A stretch of 64,000 bases of DNA. It comes from Stutzerimonas stutzeri SDM-LAC. Lineage in GTDB: Bacteria; Pseudomonadota; Gammaproteobacteria; Pseudomonadales; Pseudomonadaceae. Shown piece by piece: positions 29,755-39,264 of the stretch. The DNA lies in NCBI RefSeq assembly GCF_000235745.1, contig NZ_AGSX01000010.1, positions 62,001 to 126,000 of the forward strand. Direction: 5' to 3'. Below the pieces are notes generated by a model that worked only from the letters and a program-made list of their open reading frames with translations, did not search any database and was not told where the DNA came from. Each line of letters opens with the position of its first letter. The first letter of the stretch is position 1. The translations under genes were made by a program, and so were the position numbers.

Positions 29755-30567
29755 TCAGTCAGCGAAATCCGGTTTCTGCTTGCTCATATGGGCAGCCATG
29801 GCCACCTTCAGGTCGGCTGACTGAAGCATCGCTGCATTCCAGGTGGCGATGTATTCGAGGCCGTCATCGACACGATGGTCGCGCATGTAACGGATCATCT
29901 CCTTGGTTCCGCGGATGGCAATTGGCGATTTCGCCGCGATCTCACCCGCCAGAGCGAACACACCCGCCATAAGCGACGGCTGGTCCGGGTAGGTTCGATT
30001 GACCAGGCCGACGGACTGCGCTTCCTGCCCATCAACGGTACGTCCGGTGTATGCCAGCTCGCGCATCATGCCATCGCCAACGATTCGCGGGAGTCGCTGC
30101 AACGTGCCGACATCCGCTGCCATGCCCATATCGATTTCCTTGATCGAGAACTGCGCATCAAGCGTGCTGTACCGCATATCGCAGGCGGCGATCAGATCGA
30201 TCGCGCCGCCGATGCAGTATCCCTGGATCGCCGCTATGACCGGCTTGCGGCAATTGTCCACCGCATTGAACGAGCTCTGGAGCTTGAGAATCTGGCGACG
30301 CAGGCGTTCGGCGTTGCGGCCGACATCACTGCCCATCTGAGACGCGGCCTGCGCCAGCAGTTGAAGATCGATGCCGGCCGAGAAATGCTTACCCTCGCCG
30401 GACAACACCACTACCCGAATGTCGTCCGTATCGTCGATCCATTGAAAGATATCGACTATTTCGCTCCAGAATACGGCATTCATGGCGTTGACCTTGTCAG
30501 GCCGGTTAATCGCTACATGGGCGATCTTGTCCTTCAACTCCACACGGAAGGCTTGGTAGTCGGTCAC
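29755..30567 (-). CDS. Crotonase-family enoyl-CoA hydratase/isomerase
   Basis: A 270-residue crotonase. The oxyanion-hole strands are 'KHFSAGIDL' (about 60-68) and 'GYCIGGAIDLIAACD' (about 110-125). The acidic residues around 'IDMGMAADVGT' resemble dienoyl-CoA isomerases (ECH1-like), so it may be a delta3,5-delta2,4-dienoyl-CoA isomerase of unsaturated fatty-acid breakdown. I take the GTG at 30567, which has GAGGA just before it; the frame is open to 30711 without support. It lies between fimL and ldcA. Confidence 0.87.
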   Translation of the reverse strand: MTDYQAFRVELKDKIAHVAINRPDKVNAMNAVFWSEIVDIFQWIDDTDDIRVVVLSGEGKHFSAGIDLQLLAQAASQMGSDVGRNAERLRRQILKLQSSFNAVDNCRKPVIAAIQGYCIGGAIDLIAACDMRYSTLDAQFSIKEIDMGMAADVGTLQRLPRIVGDGMMRELAYTGRTVDGQEAQSVGLVNRTYPDQPSLMAGVFALAGEIAAKSPIAIRGTKEMIRYMRDHRVDDGLEYIATWNAAMLQSADLKVAMAAHMSKQKPDFAD

Positions 30568-30763
30568 GCTATCATCCTCGACAGCCGAGGCACTCAGTGC
30601 CTGAACGGGTTCGACAGTCCTTAGAAAAGGACTGTTCTCAGCCGTGCAACTATAACAACAGCCAACTGAAAGTCGATGCGGGACGATGTGAAGCAGCCCA
30701 CGCCCTCGCACATGATCTGCTTTGACAACCTGCTATAGCGGCCAGGACTGGTTGAATCCTGCG

Positions 30764-33016
30764 CTAACCTTCGAGGATGCAGTCGACCGTGTACCTGGCC
30801 CCGTCAGGATGCTCTTCGTGTTGCAGCCCATGCACATCAGCGTCGAAACCAGGAAATTGTGCGGCGAACCGCTGAGCGAAGGCGAGGTAGTCGAGTATTG
30901 ATCGCGTTTCAGCTGTGAAGCGCTCGCCGGGCATGATCAGGGGGATTCCTGGTGGATACGGCACCAGCATGACCGCGGCGATACGGCCTTCCAGCGCCTC
31001 GATGGAGACTGCCTCAACCTCACCCCGCACCAGCTTGTCGTATGCATCGGCCGGTTTCATTGCCAACGCCGGTAGAGCGGTATACATCCGTTTCATGGCT
31101 TTTGCAGTGGCGTTGTCGCGATAGCAATCATGGAGCGAGTCGCAGAGATCTCTCAGCCCCATCCCAAAGTACTGATTGCCGCCGGCCTGCACCACGGTTG
31201 GCAATGCATCACATAACGGCACGTTGTCGTCGTAATGCCTCTTGAACTCGAGCAGCTCGGTCAACAACGTGCTCCATTTTCCCTTGGTGATACCCATGGA
31301 AAACAGCACCAGGATCGAATAGAGACCGGTTTTCTCGACAACCAGCCCACGCTCCCAGAGAAACTTGCTGACAACTGCCGCCGGAATACCCCGCTCGCCC
31401 AACTTGCCGCCAGCCGTAAGTCCCGGCGTCACCAGGGTGACCTTGATCGGATCGAGCAGCACGTAATCATCGGCGACATCCCCGAAACCATGCCAATCCG
31501 CTTCTGGCTGCAGCAGCCAGTCGCTGGTGACCAGCTCGTCCGCCCCATCGACCGCGGATGGCTGCCAGATGCTGAACCACCAGTCGTCGGGCGCCAGATG
31601 TTGCCTGAGGTTTGCCAATGCCCGGCGAAAGCTCAACGCTTCATCAAAGGTTTCCTGAATCAGTGAGCGCCCTGCGGGACCCTCCATCATTGCCGAGGCG
31701 ACATCCAGGGACGCAAGGATGCCGTACTGCGGCGAAGTGGAGATATGCATCATGAAGGCCTCATTGAAACGATCACGATCCAGCTGCCGCTGCTCACTAT
31801 CGAGCACATGGATCATCGACGCCTGGCTGAATGCGGCGAGCACCTTATGCGTCGAGTGAGTGGTGAATACCAGTGGTCCTTGCTCGCGGGTGTCCATCCC
31901 GTAACGCCCGTCGTAGAACTCATGGAACGCGGCGTAGGCGTACCAGGCCTCGTCAAAATGCAGAACGTCGACGCTGTTGGCGAGCGTCCGCTTGATCAGG
32001 TTTGCGTTGTAGCAGAGGCCGTCGTAGGTGGAGTTCGTCACGACCGCCAGTTTTACCCTTGGCGAGCGTCCGCGCGTAAGCGGGTTGGCGTCGATCTTGG
32101 ACTGGATCGATTCCGGCGAGAACTCATCGAGCGGAATCGGGCCAATAATGCCGAGTTCGTTGCGCGAGGGCGTCAGGTACAGCGGAATCGCACCAGTCAT
32201 GATGATCGAGTGCAGTATCGACTTATGGCAGTTGCGATCCACCAGTACCAAGTCATCTCGGGCCACCATCGAGTGCCAAACGATCTTGTTGGCGGTCGAG
32301 GTGCCATTGATGACGAAGAAGGTGTGATCTGCACCGAAGTTGCGGGCCGCTCGGGCTTCGGCCGCTGCTAGCGGGCCGGTGTGATCGAGCAGCGAACCAA
32401 GTTCAGGTACCGACACTGACAGATCCGAGCGCAGCGTGTTCTCACCAAAGAACTGATGAAACGCTTGCCCGACGGGACTCTTGCGAAAGGCGACACCGCC
32501 TCCGTGGCCCGGCGTGTGCCAGGAGTAGTTGGAATCGCCCGTATGCTGCACCAGCGCGCGAAAAAAGGGTGGCAACAGACCATCCAGATAACTTCGAGCC
32601 GCCCGCGCGACCTGCCGAGCCAGGAACGGAACGGTGTCTTCGAACAGATAGAGCAACCCACGCAGCTCATTCAGATCTGCCATGGCCTCGGCTGGCGCAT
32701 TCTCGATGGTGATCTGTTCGCCAAGCGCAAAGATTGGCAGCTGAGGTGCACGTCGCCGAGCAACCCTTATCAGCCCCACCACATCCTGCAATAGCCGTTG
32801 GTTCTCGCCTGCGCCTTCGGCAGCGACCAGAATGCAGGCCAACCCGTGATGAGTGGATGCGACAATCCGGCCTTCTGCGGCACTTCCTGTAGGGAGAATG
32901 TGGAAGCCGTCCCGCTCAAGCTCGGCCGCTATTTCACGCACCCGCTCACCGGCAACGGTATCGGCTTTGATGTCGCGATGAACAATAAGGACGGGGAATT
33001 TGAGGTCTTTATACAT
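30764..33016 (-). CDS. ldcA: Lysine decarboxylase (Orn/Lys/Arg decarboxylase fold)
   Basis: A 750-residue PLP enzyme with the full wing, core and C-terminal domains of the large bacterial lysine/arginine/ornithine decarboxylases. The cofactor lysine is Lys391 in 'THSTHKVLAA'. P. aeruginosa has an LdcA enzyme in this position that makes cadaverine from lysine. Specificity here is inferred from position and family. ATG at 33016 has AGGA eight bases upstream. No CadB-like antiporter is adjacent, which suggests a catabolic or polyamine role more than acid resistance. Confidence 0.88.
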   Translation of the reverse strand: MYKDLKFPVLIVHRDIKADTVAGERVREIAAELERDGFHILPTGSAAEGRIVASTHHGLACILVAAEGAGENQRLLQDVVGLIRVARRRAPQLPIFALGEQITIENAPAEAMADLNELRGLLYLFEDTVPFLARQVARAARSYLDGLLPPFFRALVQHTGDSNYSWHTPGHGGGVAFRKSPVGQAFHQFFGENTLRSDLSVSVPELGSLLDHTGPLAAAEARAARNFGADHTFFVINGTSTANKIVWHSMVARDDLVLVDRNCHKSILHSIIMTGAIPLYLTPSRNELGIIGPIPLDEFSPESIQSKIDANPLTRGRSPRVKLAVVTNSTYDGLCYNANLIKRTLANSVDVLHFDEAWYAYAAFHEFYDGRYGMDTREQGPLVFTTHSTHKVLAAFSQASMIHVLDSEQRQLDRDRFNEAFMMHISTSPQYGILASLDVASAMMEGPAGRSLIQETFDEALSFRRALANLRQHLAPDDWWFSIWQPSAVDGADELVTSDWLLQPEADWHGFGDVADDYVLLDPIKVTLVTPGLTAGGKLGERGIPAAVVSKFLWERGLVVEKTGLYSILVLFSMGITKGKWSTLLTELLEFKRHYDDNVPLCDALPTVVQAGGNQYFGMGLRDLCDSLHDCYRDNATAKAMKRMYTALPALAMKPADAYDKLVRGEVEAVSIEALEGRIAAVMLVPYPPGIPLIMPGERFTAETRSILDYLAFAQRFAAQFPGFDADVHGLQHEEHPDGARYTVDCILEG

Positions 33017-33127
33017 GGGGGCTTCCTGGAGGCATTCTTCTCCAGCGTAGAGGCTCCGTCCCCAAGCACCAAGTGAGAATTTTCCCGCAGTGCCGACGCG
33101 CCGAGCTGCGCGTCGACATCACGCCCC

Positions 33128-33889
33128 TCAGGCAGGCAGTGCTTCAGCCTCGTTGTCGGCAGATTGCTCCAACTGAAGCCAGAGCGGCGTCGCTCCTGCG
33201 GCCTTCTCGATAGCGCGCATGCGGACCTCATGCGCGGCAACTTCCTCCGCACTGGCGCGGATCACCAAGGTACTGGCACGGCCGGCTGGCAACCGGCGGA
33301 TCGGCGTAGCCTGCTGACGCCCACCGCTCTCGGAGTCAGCCCCCTCACCCGCAAGAGACAGGTTGGTTTGCCCGCCTGTCATCGTCAGGTAGACGTCGGC
33401 AAGAATCTCCGCATCGAGCAAGGCGCCGTGCAGATCGCGACCCGAGTTGTCGACACCATAACGCTTGCATAACGCGTCAAGGCTGTTGCGCTGGCCCGGA
33501 TGGCGTTCACGCGCCATCAGCAAGGTATCGAGGATGCTGCAGTGATCGCTCAGCTCGGCACGGTCTTGCTGACCAAGCAGCGCGAACTCGTTATTGATAA
33601 ACCCTACGTCAAACGCAGCGTTATGAATGATCAGCTGAGCGCCCTTTATGAATTCGAAGAACTCATTGGCGATTTCCCTGAACCGCGGCTTGTCGGTCAG
33701 AAATTCATCGGTGATTCCGTGAACGGCGATTGCACCCTCATCAACCTCACGATCCGGCTGCAGATAGACGTGATAATGCCGGCCAGTAAGACGGCGGCCG
33801 ATGACCTCGACACAGCCAATCTCGATGATCCGGTGACCATCAGTCACTGGCATGCCAGTGGTTTCGGTATCGAGTACTACGCTACGCAT
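33128..33889 (-). CDS. dnaQ: DNA polymerase III epsilon subunit (proofreading exonuclease)
   Basis: A 253-residue 3'-5' exonuclease of the DEDDh type. Asp7 and Glu9 are in 'LDTETTG', 'NAAFDVGF' holds the ExoII aspartate, and 'GALLDAEILADVY' holds ExoIII. The C-terminal tail after about residue 185 is the variable linker that binds the alpha subunit. It proofreads the replicative polymerase. It is co-directional with rnhA, 12 bp upstream, unlike the divergent pair of E. coli. This gives a methyltransferase, rnhA, dnaQ operon. Confidence 0.96.
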   Translation of the reverse strand: MRSVVLDTETTGMPVTDGHRIIEIGCVEVIGRRLTGRHYHVYLQPDREVDEGAIAVHGITDEFLTDKPRFREIANEFFEFIKGAQLIIHNAAFDVGFINNEFALLGQQDRAELSDHCSILDTLLMARERHPGQRNSLDALCKRYGVDNSGRDLHGALLDAEILADVYLTMTGGQTNLSLAGEGADSESGGRQQATPIRRLPAGRASTLVIRASAEEVAAHEVRMRAIEKAAGATPLWLQLEQSADNEAEALPA

Positions 33890-33901
33890 GTTTCAATTCA
33901 C

Positions 33902-34354
33902 TCAAGCAGGTTGTCGTTTGGCTTGCACTACGCCGCGATTGGCCAGGAGATCGGCACGCTCGTTTCCGGGATGGCCCGTATGCCCCCGAACCCACTGCCA
34001 GCTCACTTGATGACGGCTCACCTGCTCATCCAGCAACCGCCAGAGATCGGCGTTTTTGACAGGCTGTTTGGCGGCGGTCTTCCAGCCACGTTTCTTCCAG
34101 TTAGGCATCCAGTCATTGATGCCCTGCATGACGTATTGCGAGTCGGTCACCAGCTTGACCTGACAAGGTCGCTTCAGCTCTTCGAGCGCACGGATAGCAG
34201 CCATCAATTCCATGCGGTTGTTGGTGGTTTCCGCCTCGCCACCCCAGAGCTCACGCTCCACACCCTTGTAGATCAGCAGCGCGCCCCAGCCACCGGGCCC
34301 CGGATTGCCCTTGCAGGCACCATCGGTATATATCTCGACCGTTTCGTCACTCAT
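33902..34354 (-). CDS. rnhA: Ribonuclease HI
   Basis: A 150-residue enzyme that cuts RNA in RNA-DNA hybrids. The catalytic carboxylates are Asp11 ('[11 protein letters not shown]'), Glu49 ('NNRMELMA'), Asp71 ('VTDSQYV') and Asp135 ('NERAD'). The basic '[15 protein letters not shown]' substrate-binding loop is present, as in E. coli RNase HI. It lies between the methyltransferase gene and dnaQ on the same strand, with gaps of 17 and 12 bp. Confidence 0.97.
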   Translation of the reverse strand: MSDETVEIYTDGACKGNPGPGGWGALLIYKGVERELWGGEAETTNNRMELMAAIRALEELKRPCQVKLVTDSQYVMQGINDWMPNWKKRGWKTAAKQPVKNADLWRLLDEQVSRHQVSWQWVRGHTGHPGNERADLLANRGVVQAKRQPA

Positions 34355-34371
34355 GAGGAATTCTTTGCCTA

Positions 34372-35127
34372 TTACTGTTCGGCATCGCGGCGGCTGACCT
34401 TCGCCACGGGCATCGGCAGCAACTGGCCCATGCGCTCGCGACGGCTCTGGCGTACGGGTCGGAGGCCTACCATAAGCTTTCGCGCCACCAGCAGGTAGAA
34501 CCCGCCAGTAGGCAATTGCGATCTTTGCCCCGCGGTCTCAAGGCCGGACAACCGCGCCCGCCACTGGCTCGACGAAAGCGGCGGACAATAGCATCCGAAC
34601 TGCCGTTTCTCCAGCGAGAATCCAAGCAGGTTCAACCAATCACCCACCCGCGTCGGACGAATGCAACGCGCATGGCGAAACGCCTTGCGTGACAGTAGAC
34701 GAGTCGCGCCCCAGGCACTCCATGGATTGATCCCGACGATCAACAAGTGCCCGCCCGGCCTTACGCTACGAGCGGCCTCACGCAGCAGAGCGTGTGGCGA
34801 CAGACTGAAGTCCAGACCATGCTGAAGCACAACGACGTCGGCCGCATGCTCGCCGATCGGCCAGGATTGCTCCTCGCACACGATTTCAACACCCGGTAGC
34901 GGTGGCCCTACACGAACGCTGCGCTTGATCTTCTGCGGCTCAATCGGAATATTGGCGAATGGCCCGTAATGCACCAGATAGCTGCCGAAACACCGCGAAA
35001 GCTGCTCGTTGATCACGCGCTGTTCGTGCTCAAGCAGCTGTCGCCCGGATGGGCCGTCGAACCAGGCACTGGCCTTGTTCATCAGCAGCAGCCAGCGCTC
35101 GTCCGATTTGCTACAAGGCTCACTCAT
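34372..35127 (-). CDS. Class I SAM-dependent methyltransferase
   Basis: A 251-residue protein with a type-11-like methyltransferase centre: '[35 protein letters not shown]' in outline, that is, motif II/post-motif III with '[10 protein letters not shown]'. The first SAM loop is weak, so the fold is degenerate at its N-terminal side. The C-terminal 40 residues are basic. It heads the rnhA-dnaQ operon and is divergent from gloB, a layout I recall from other pseudomonads. The substrate is unknown. Confidence 0.85.
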   Translation of the reverse strand: MSEPCSKSDERWLLLMNKASAWFDGPSGRQLLEHEQRVINEQLSRCFGSYLVHYGPFANIPIEPQKIKRSVRVGPPLPGVEIVCEEQSWPIGEHAADVVVLQHGLDFSLSPHALLREAARSVRPGGHLLIVGINPWSAWGATRLLSRKAFRHARCIRPTRVGDWLNLLGFSLEKRQFGCYCPPLSSSQWRARLSGLETAGQRSQLPTGGFYLLVARKLMVGLRPVRQSRRERMGQLLPMPVAKVSRRDAEQ

Positions 35128-35238
35128 GGCTAGCCTCCGTTCGTCGGTTTGGCCGAGCCGATCAATGCCTCCGATCGGCTCAACTCTCCAGGTTGGCTGT
35201 TAGGATGCGCTTTTGCTAATCACTTGGCGACCGTGCAT

Positions 35239-36018
35239 ATGTTGAAGATAGACGCTCTGCCCGCCTTCACCGACAACTACATCTGGATGCTGCAGGATCC
35301 CCAACGTCGTTTCTGCGCAGTAGTGGACCCAGGTGATGCCAACCCTGTCCAGCAATGGCTGGACGCTCGCCCCGACTGGCAGCTGACCGACATTCTGATA
35401 ACCCATCACCACCATGACCATGTGGGTGGCGTTGAGCAGCTCAAGGCCAGGTACGGCGCAACGGTACACGGCCCGGCGAGGGAAAAAATTCCGGCCAGGG
35501 ATAATGCGCTGATCGACGGGCAGCGTATTCGCATTCTCGACCATGAGCTCGAGATATTCGAGGTGCCGGGACATACCAGTGGCCATATCGCCTATTTCCA
35601 TGACGATACCCAAGACCCATGGCTGTTGAGTGGCGATACGCTGTTTGCCGCAGGTTGTGGCCGCCTGTTCGAGGGCACTGCCAGCCAAATGTTCGGATCA
35701 CTGCAACGGCTTGCCGCGCTGCCGGCATCTACCAAGGTTTATTGCACGCATGAGTACACTTTGAGCAACCTGCGGTTTGCCCAGGCAGTCGAACCGGAAA
35801 ACCTGGATGTCGCCGAACGCCTCGAACAGGTCATCCGCTTGCGCGAAGCAAAGCGCATTACGCTCCCCGCTGACCTGCGCACCGAACGCGCCACCAACCC
35901 GTTCCTGCGTTGCAGCGATCCTCGCGTGGTAGCCGCAGCCAGCCGGCATGCAGATCGCCCACTGGAGACAGCGGAAGTCGTGTTCGCAGCTCTGCGAGCG
36001 TGGAAAGACTCCTTTTAA
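35239..36018 (+). CDS. gloB: Hydroxyacylglutathione hydrolase (glyoxalase II)
   Basis: A 259-residue metallo-beta-lactamase-fold enzyme that hydrolyses S-lactoylglutathione to lactate in methylglyoxal removal. The metal site starts at His56 ('[10 protein letters not shown]'). 'GHTSGHIAY', '[11 protein letters not shown]' and 'CTHEYT' follow, and the C-terminal helical substrate domain is present with the conserved '[11 protein letters not shown]'. The start at 35239 matches the usual N terminus ('[13 protein letters not shown]'); a frame open to 35149 adds nothing recognisable. It is divergent from the methyltransferase gene. Confidence 0.95.
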   Translation: MLKIDALPAFTDNYIWMLQDPQRRFCAVVDPGDANPVQQWLDARPDWQLTDILITHHHHDHVGGVEQLKARYGATVHGPAREKIPARDNALIDGQRIRILDHELEIFEVPGHTSGHIAYFHDDTQDPWLLSGDTLFAAGCGRLFEGTASQMFGSLQRLAALPASTKVYCTHEYTLSNLRFAQAVEPENLDVAERLEQVIRLREAKRITLPADLRTERATNPFLRCSDPRVVAAASRHADRPLETAEVVFAALRAWKDSF

Positions 36019-36055
36019 TGAAGATCGACCAGTAGCCAAAAACCGAGACGCCGGG

Positions 36056-36084
36056 TTGACCCACCCGAACGGCATTCCTACACT
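36056..36084 (+). promoter_or_regulatory. Sigma-70 promoter of mltD
   Basis: TTGACC (36056-36061), a 17-base spacer and TACACT (36079-36084) lie 35 bp before the mltD ATG. This is one of the best sigma-70 type promoters in the window. Confidence 0.65.
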
Positions 36085-36118
36085 CCCCCGAATTTGCGCG
36101 TAGGGAGCCCACCAGCCA

Positions 36119-37669
36119 ATGCCGTCTGACTCTTCGAACAGCCCACAGCCGGACGCCTTGGCAGCCTCCGGCCGGGCCCTGGCGCTGGCAATCTGTCTCG
36201 CTATAACCGGCTGCCAAAGCACCTCTCCCCGAGCCCCGGCGGACAGCAGTGGGCAGGTCCGAGCCGTGCCAATAGTGCAGGACACCCTGTGGCTAACGGA
36301 CAAGGCGCCGGTGGAAGCGACCTACGCGGACATATGGGATCGCATCAGACAGGGATTCAAGCTGCAGGACCATCTGGCCAGCAATCCGCGCATCGAACAA
36401 CAGCGCCTGCTGTTCTCCAGTCGCCCGAATTCCATCGAGATGGCAAGCGAGCGCGGCAGCCCGTACATCCATTACATCGTCGAGCAACTCGAAGAGCGCG
36501 ACATGCCGCTTGAGCTGGCACTGTTGCCAATCATCGAAAGTGCGTACAACCCCTTTGCCTACTCACCAGCTCAGGCCGTCGGCCTCTGGCAGTTCATTCC
36601 TTCGACGGGCCGTCATTTCAATCTGCAACAGACCAGCTGGTATGACGGCAGACGCGACATCACCGCTTCCACGGCCGCAGCGCTGCGTTACCTTACGTAT
36701 CTCCACGGTTTATTCAGCGACGACTGGTTGCTTGCCCTGGCGGCGTACAACGCCGGAGAAGGGACAGTCAGTCGCGCCATCGAGCGCAACCAGAAGCTCG
36801 GTCTGCCGACGGATTACTGGAACCTGCCGCTGCCCAGAGAAACACGCGATTACGTGCCCAAACTGCTGGCGCTCTCGCAAATGGTTCAAAGCCCCGAGGC
36901 ATATGGGCTGAATCTGAGTCCGATCGCCGACGAGCCCTATTTTGAAGTGGTCGCACTGAAGCAACGTATGGATCTTGCTAGGGTCGCCGACATGGTGGAC
37001 CTGGATGAAGACGAGATCTATCAGCTGAACCCGGCATTCACCCGGCGCATTACGCTGGACGGCCCCCAGCACTTGTTGGTCCCAACCGATAAGGCCGAGA
37101 TGTTTGCTGCCAACCTGGCGCTGATGAAGCCGCAGGATCTGGTTGACTGGCAGCAGTACAAGGTGCGCCCTGGCGACACCCTTGGCGCGATCGCCAACAA
37201 GCATCGGCTGTCCGTCAATATCATTCGTGACATCAATCGTCTTCGCAGTGATCGCCTGCAGATCGGGCAGGTTCTCAGCATTCCCCAGTCGGCCGGCGCA
37301 GCTCAATCTAAAGAGCTCCTGCATGCCGTTGCGCGAAGCCAACCGGCACCGCGAAGCTACCGGGTCCGCCAGGGTGACAACCTCTGGGACATCGCCAAAA
37401 AACAGAAGATTTCAGTGCGTGATCTACAGCGCTGGAACAACCTCTCTGGCAGCAACCTCAAGGTGGGTCAGGCCCTGTTTCTCCAAGCTGCTGGCAACAA
37501 CCAGCAGGCCAAACCCGCGCCGACCTATTACAAGGTCAAGAAAGGTGATTCGCTTTATGAGATCGCCAAGCGCTTCAACGTTCAGATCAATCACTTGAAG
37601 ACCTGGAACCCCAGAGACAGTGCGATGCTCAAGCCGGGCCAGACCCTAACGCTATATATCTCGCGCTGA
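36119..37669 (+). CDS. mltD: Membrane-bound lytic transglycosylase MltD
   Basis: A 516-residue lipoprotein that cleaves peptidoglycan. A signal peptide ends in the lipobox 'ITGC' with the lipidated Cys32. The SLT domain (about 125-260) holds the catalytic Glu140 in 'PIIESAYNP' and 'GLWQFIPSTGR'. Three LysM peptidoglycan-binding repeats follow (about 345-390, 412-457 and 470-515), each starting 'Y(K/R)V...GD'. GGGAG stands 11 bases before the start. It converges on the HDOD gene. E. coli MltD has two LysM repeats, as I recall. Confidence 0.94.
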   Translation: MPSDSSNSPQPDALAASGRALALAICLAITGCQSTSPRAPADSSGQVRAVPIVQDTLWLTDKAPVEATYADIWDRIRQGFKLQDHLASNPRIEQQRLLFSSRPNSIEMASERGSPYIHYIVEQLEERDMPLELALLPIIESAYNPFAYSPAQAVGLWQFIPSTGRHFNLQQTSWYDGRRDITASTAAALRYLTYLHGLFSDDWLLALAAYNAGEGTVSRAIERNQKLGLPTDYWNLPLPRETRDYVPKLLALSQMVQSPEAYGLNLSPIADEPYFEVVALKQRMDLARVADMVDLDEDEIYQLNPAFTRRITLDGPQHLLVPTDKAEMFAANLALMKPQDLVDWQQYKVRPGDTLGAIANKHRLSVNIIRDINRLRSDRLQIGQVLSIPQSAGAAQSKELLHAVARSQPAPRSYRVRQGDNLWDIAKKQKISVRDLQRWNNLSGSNLKVGQALFLQAAGNNQQAKPAPTYYKVKKGDSLYEIAKRFNVQINHLKTWNPRDSAMLKPGQTLTLYISR

Positions 37670-37701
37670 GGTGTAGCGGGCGAAGCGTCGAGGCAGCCCG
37701 C

Positions 37702-39159
37702 TCAATTGCGCTTGCCGAGCGCGTCCAGGCAGCGCCCCGCCAGTTGGGTAAATCGCTGGAACGCGACGAACTGTTCGTGCTTCAGCGCTCGCCCGGATAT
37801 TCGATTGTCTGCGTAAAGGACACCGATTTCTCGCGTGCCCGCCATCAATGGCGCAATAAAAAACATTCCTTTTCCAAGCTGTTGGCGAAGCGGCACGGTA
37901 ACCAGCTCATCGAGGTTATTGCTTGCCGGTACGCCCATCCACAGTGGCTGACGTTGGCGCAGCACATAACTGAAAATATGCGACTGACCTGACGGATCAA
38001 CGGGCAACACGAATTGCTCAAGCCAGGTCGCGGTCTGCTCACCCGCTGCGCACTTGACACGAAACGAACGCTGCTGATCGGCAAGTACGGTCAGCATTAC
38101 GCGCTCCAGCCCCGCGCCTTGGTGCAGCCCCTTGAGCAGCGCTTCGAGAATCAAACCGACGTCGCCACGGCTAGCCGCCATCATGCCGAGGTCCTGCATG
38201 GCCTGCTGCATCACCAGCAGGTCTGGCTGCAAGAGGCTTGCAGCCCGCTGCGCCTGCTGTAACTGAACTTGCTCCGGGTCAGTGGACGGGATCAGCTTGC
38301 ACAGTCGACTGGCTCCAAATGTCGTCGCGACGTTGACAGCCTCGTCGGCACTGGCAAGGATCTGCTGCATCGCATCCGCTTCAGAAATGCCGCCGAAATC
38401 AGCAAACTCCTTGACCAAGTCTCCCATTTCCGGGCAGCCCCACCCGTGCAGCGCTGCCGCACCGATGCGGACCCCGAGGTTGACGGAGTGTGCTGCGGGG
38501 TCTCGCAGATTGCCCGATCCATGAGCGAAACTCGCCAGCTCACCAATATTCCAGCTTTTGATCAGCCCGAGGTTAAGCTGGCGAAAACTGGTACCAAGCA
38601 CTTGCTCGACCGCTTCGTCATGATCCGTACCGCCCGCCAGCTGCTCACCAAGCTCATCGGCCTGCCGACCACCGCAACCCCAAAACGCAAGCTCACCGAC
38701 TTCATGGAGCAACGCGGCAATGAAGACCTCTTCTTCGTGCTTGGTCAGAACGTAGCCCGCAATGTTGCGTGCCTGCACCGCCGCATGAAATGACCGCGCC
38801 AGCAATTCCTGTAGTTGCTGGCGCGGCGCACGATCCAGCAGTCCGTCGATCAGGCTGACCGAGAGACTGATCAACCGCACATTATCGAAGCCGATCATGA
38901 CGATGGCCCGCGAGATGGTCTTGATCGTTTCCTGGGAGGGGTTGTAATAGCTGCTATTACCGACTCGAAGCACCTTCGAGGTCAGGGCAGCGTCGCGCAG
39001 GAGCACGTCGGCAAGCTGTTGAACGGAGGCATGCTCCTGCTCGGTGAGGCGCTGCAGGTCCTGCACAACCGCCGCCAATGCCGGCAGTTCGGATTGATTC
39101 AGGCGGTCTATCCATGACTGCAGCCCATAGCTGGTTTCACTCAAATTGAACGACCTCAC
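37702..39159 (-). CDS. HDOD domain protein with C-terminal GAF-like region
   Basis: A 485-residue soluble protein. An HDOD domain spans about residues 20-215 ('LPALAAVVQDL', 'ALTSKVLRVGNSSYY', 'MIGFDNVRLISL', 'ALLHEVGELAFW'), and a GAF-like sensor domain spans about 310-480 ('VMLTVLADQQRSFRVK', 'GVLYADNR'). HDOD domains are catalytically silent relatives of HD phosphodiesterases and act as signalling scaffolds, often in motility or surface responses. It is single-gene, convergent with mltD, and divergent from the peptide transporter operon. Confidence 0.87.
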   Translation of the reverse strand: MRSFNLSETSYGLQSWIDRLNQSELPALAAVVQDLQRLTEQEHASVQQLADVLLRDAALTSKVLRVGNSSYYNPSQETIKTISRAIVMIGFDNVRLISLSVSLIDGLLDRAPRQQLQELLARSFHAAVQARNIAGYVLTKHEEEVFIAALLHEVGELAFWGCGGRQADELGEQLAGGTDHDEAVEQVLGTSFRQLNLGLIKSWNIGELASFAHGSGNLRDPAAHSVNLGVRIGAAALHGWGCPEMGDLVKEFADFGGISEADAMQQILASADEAVNVATTFGASRLCKLIPSTDPEQVQLQQAQRAASLLQPDLLVMQQAMQDLGMMAASRGDVGLILEALLKGLHQGAGLERVMLTVLADQQRSFRVKCAAGEQTATWLEQFVLPVDPSGQSHIFSYVLRQRQPLWMGVPASNNLDELVTVPLRQQLGKGMFFIAPLMAGTREIGVLYADNRISGRALKHEQFVAFQRFTQLAGRCLDALGKRN

Positions 39160-39264
39160 CCAACGATTGGGCGGCTGAAGGGAAAGGCAGTTTGCCCAGA
39201 TAGCCGGCCTTTTTCCAGCGGATACAAGCTGTTACTGTACCCGGCCGAAAAGACCGAAAGCGCC

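Noticed and set aside
37675-37702. Terminator between mltD and the HDOD gene (AGCGGGC/GCCCGCT)
   Set aside because: Stem is only seven pairs with a 14-base loop, overlaps the stop of the HDOD gene and has no T run.
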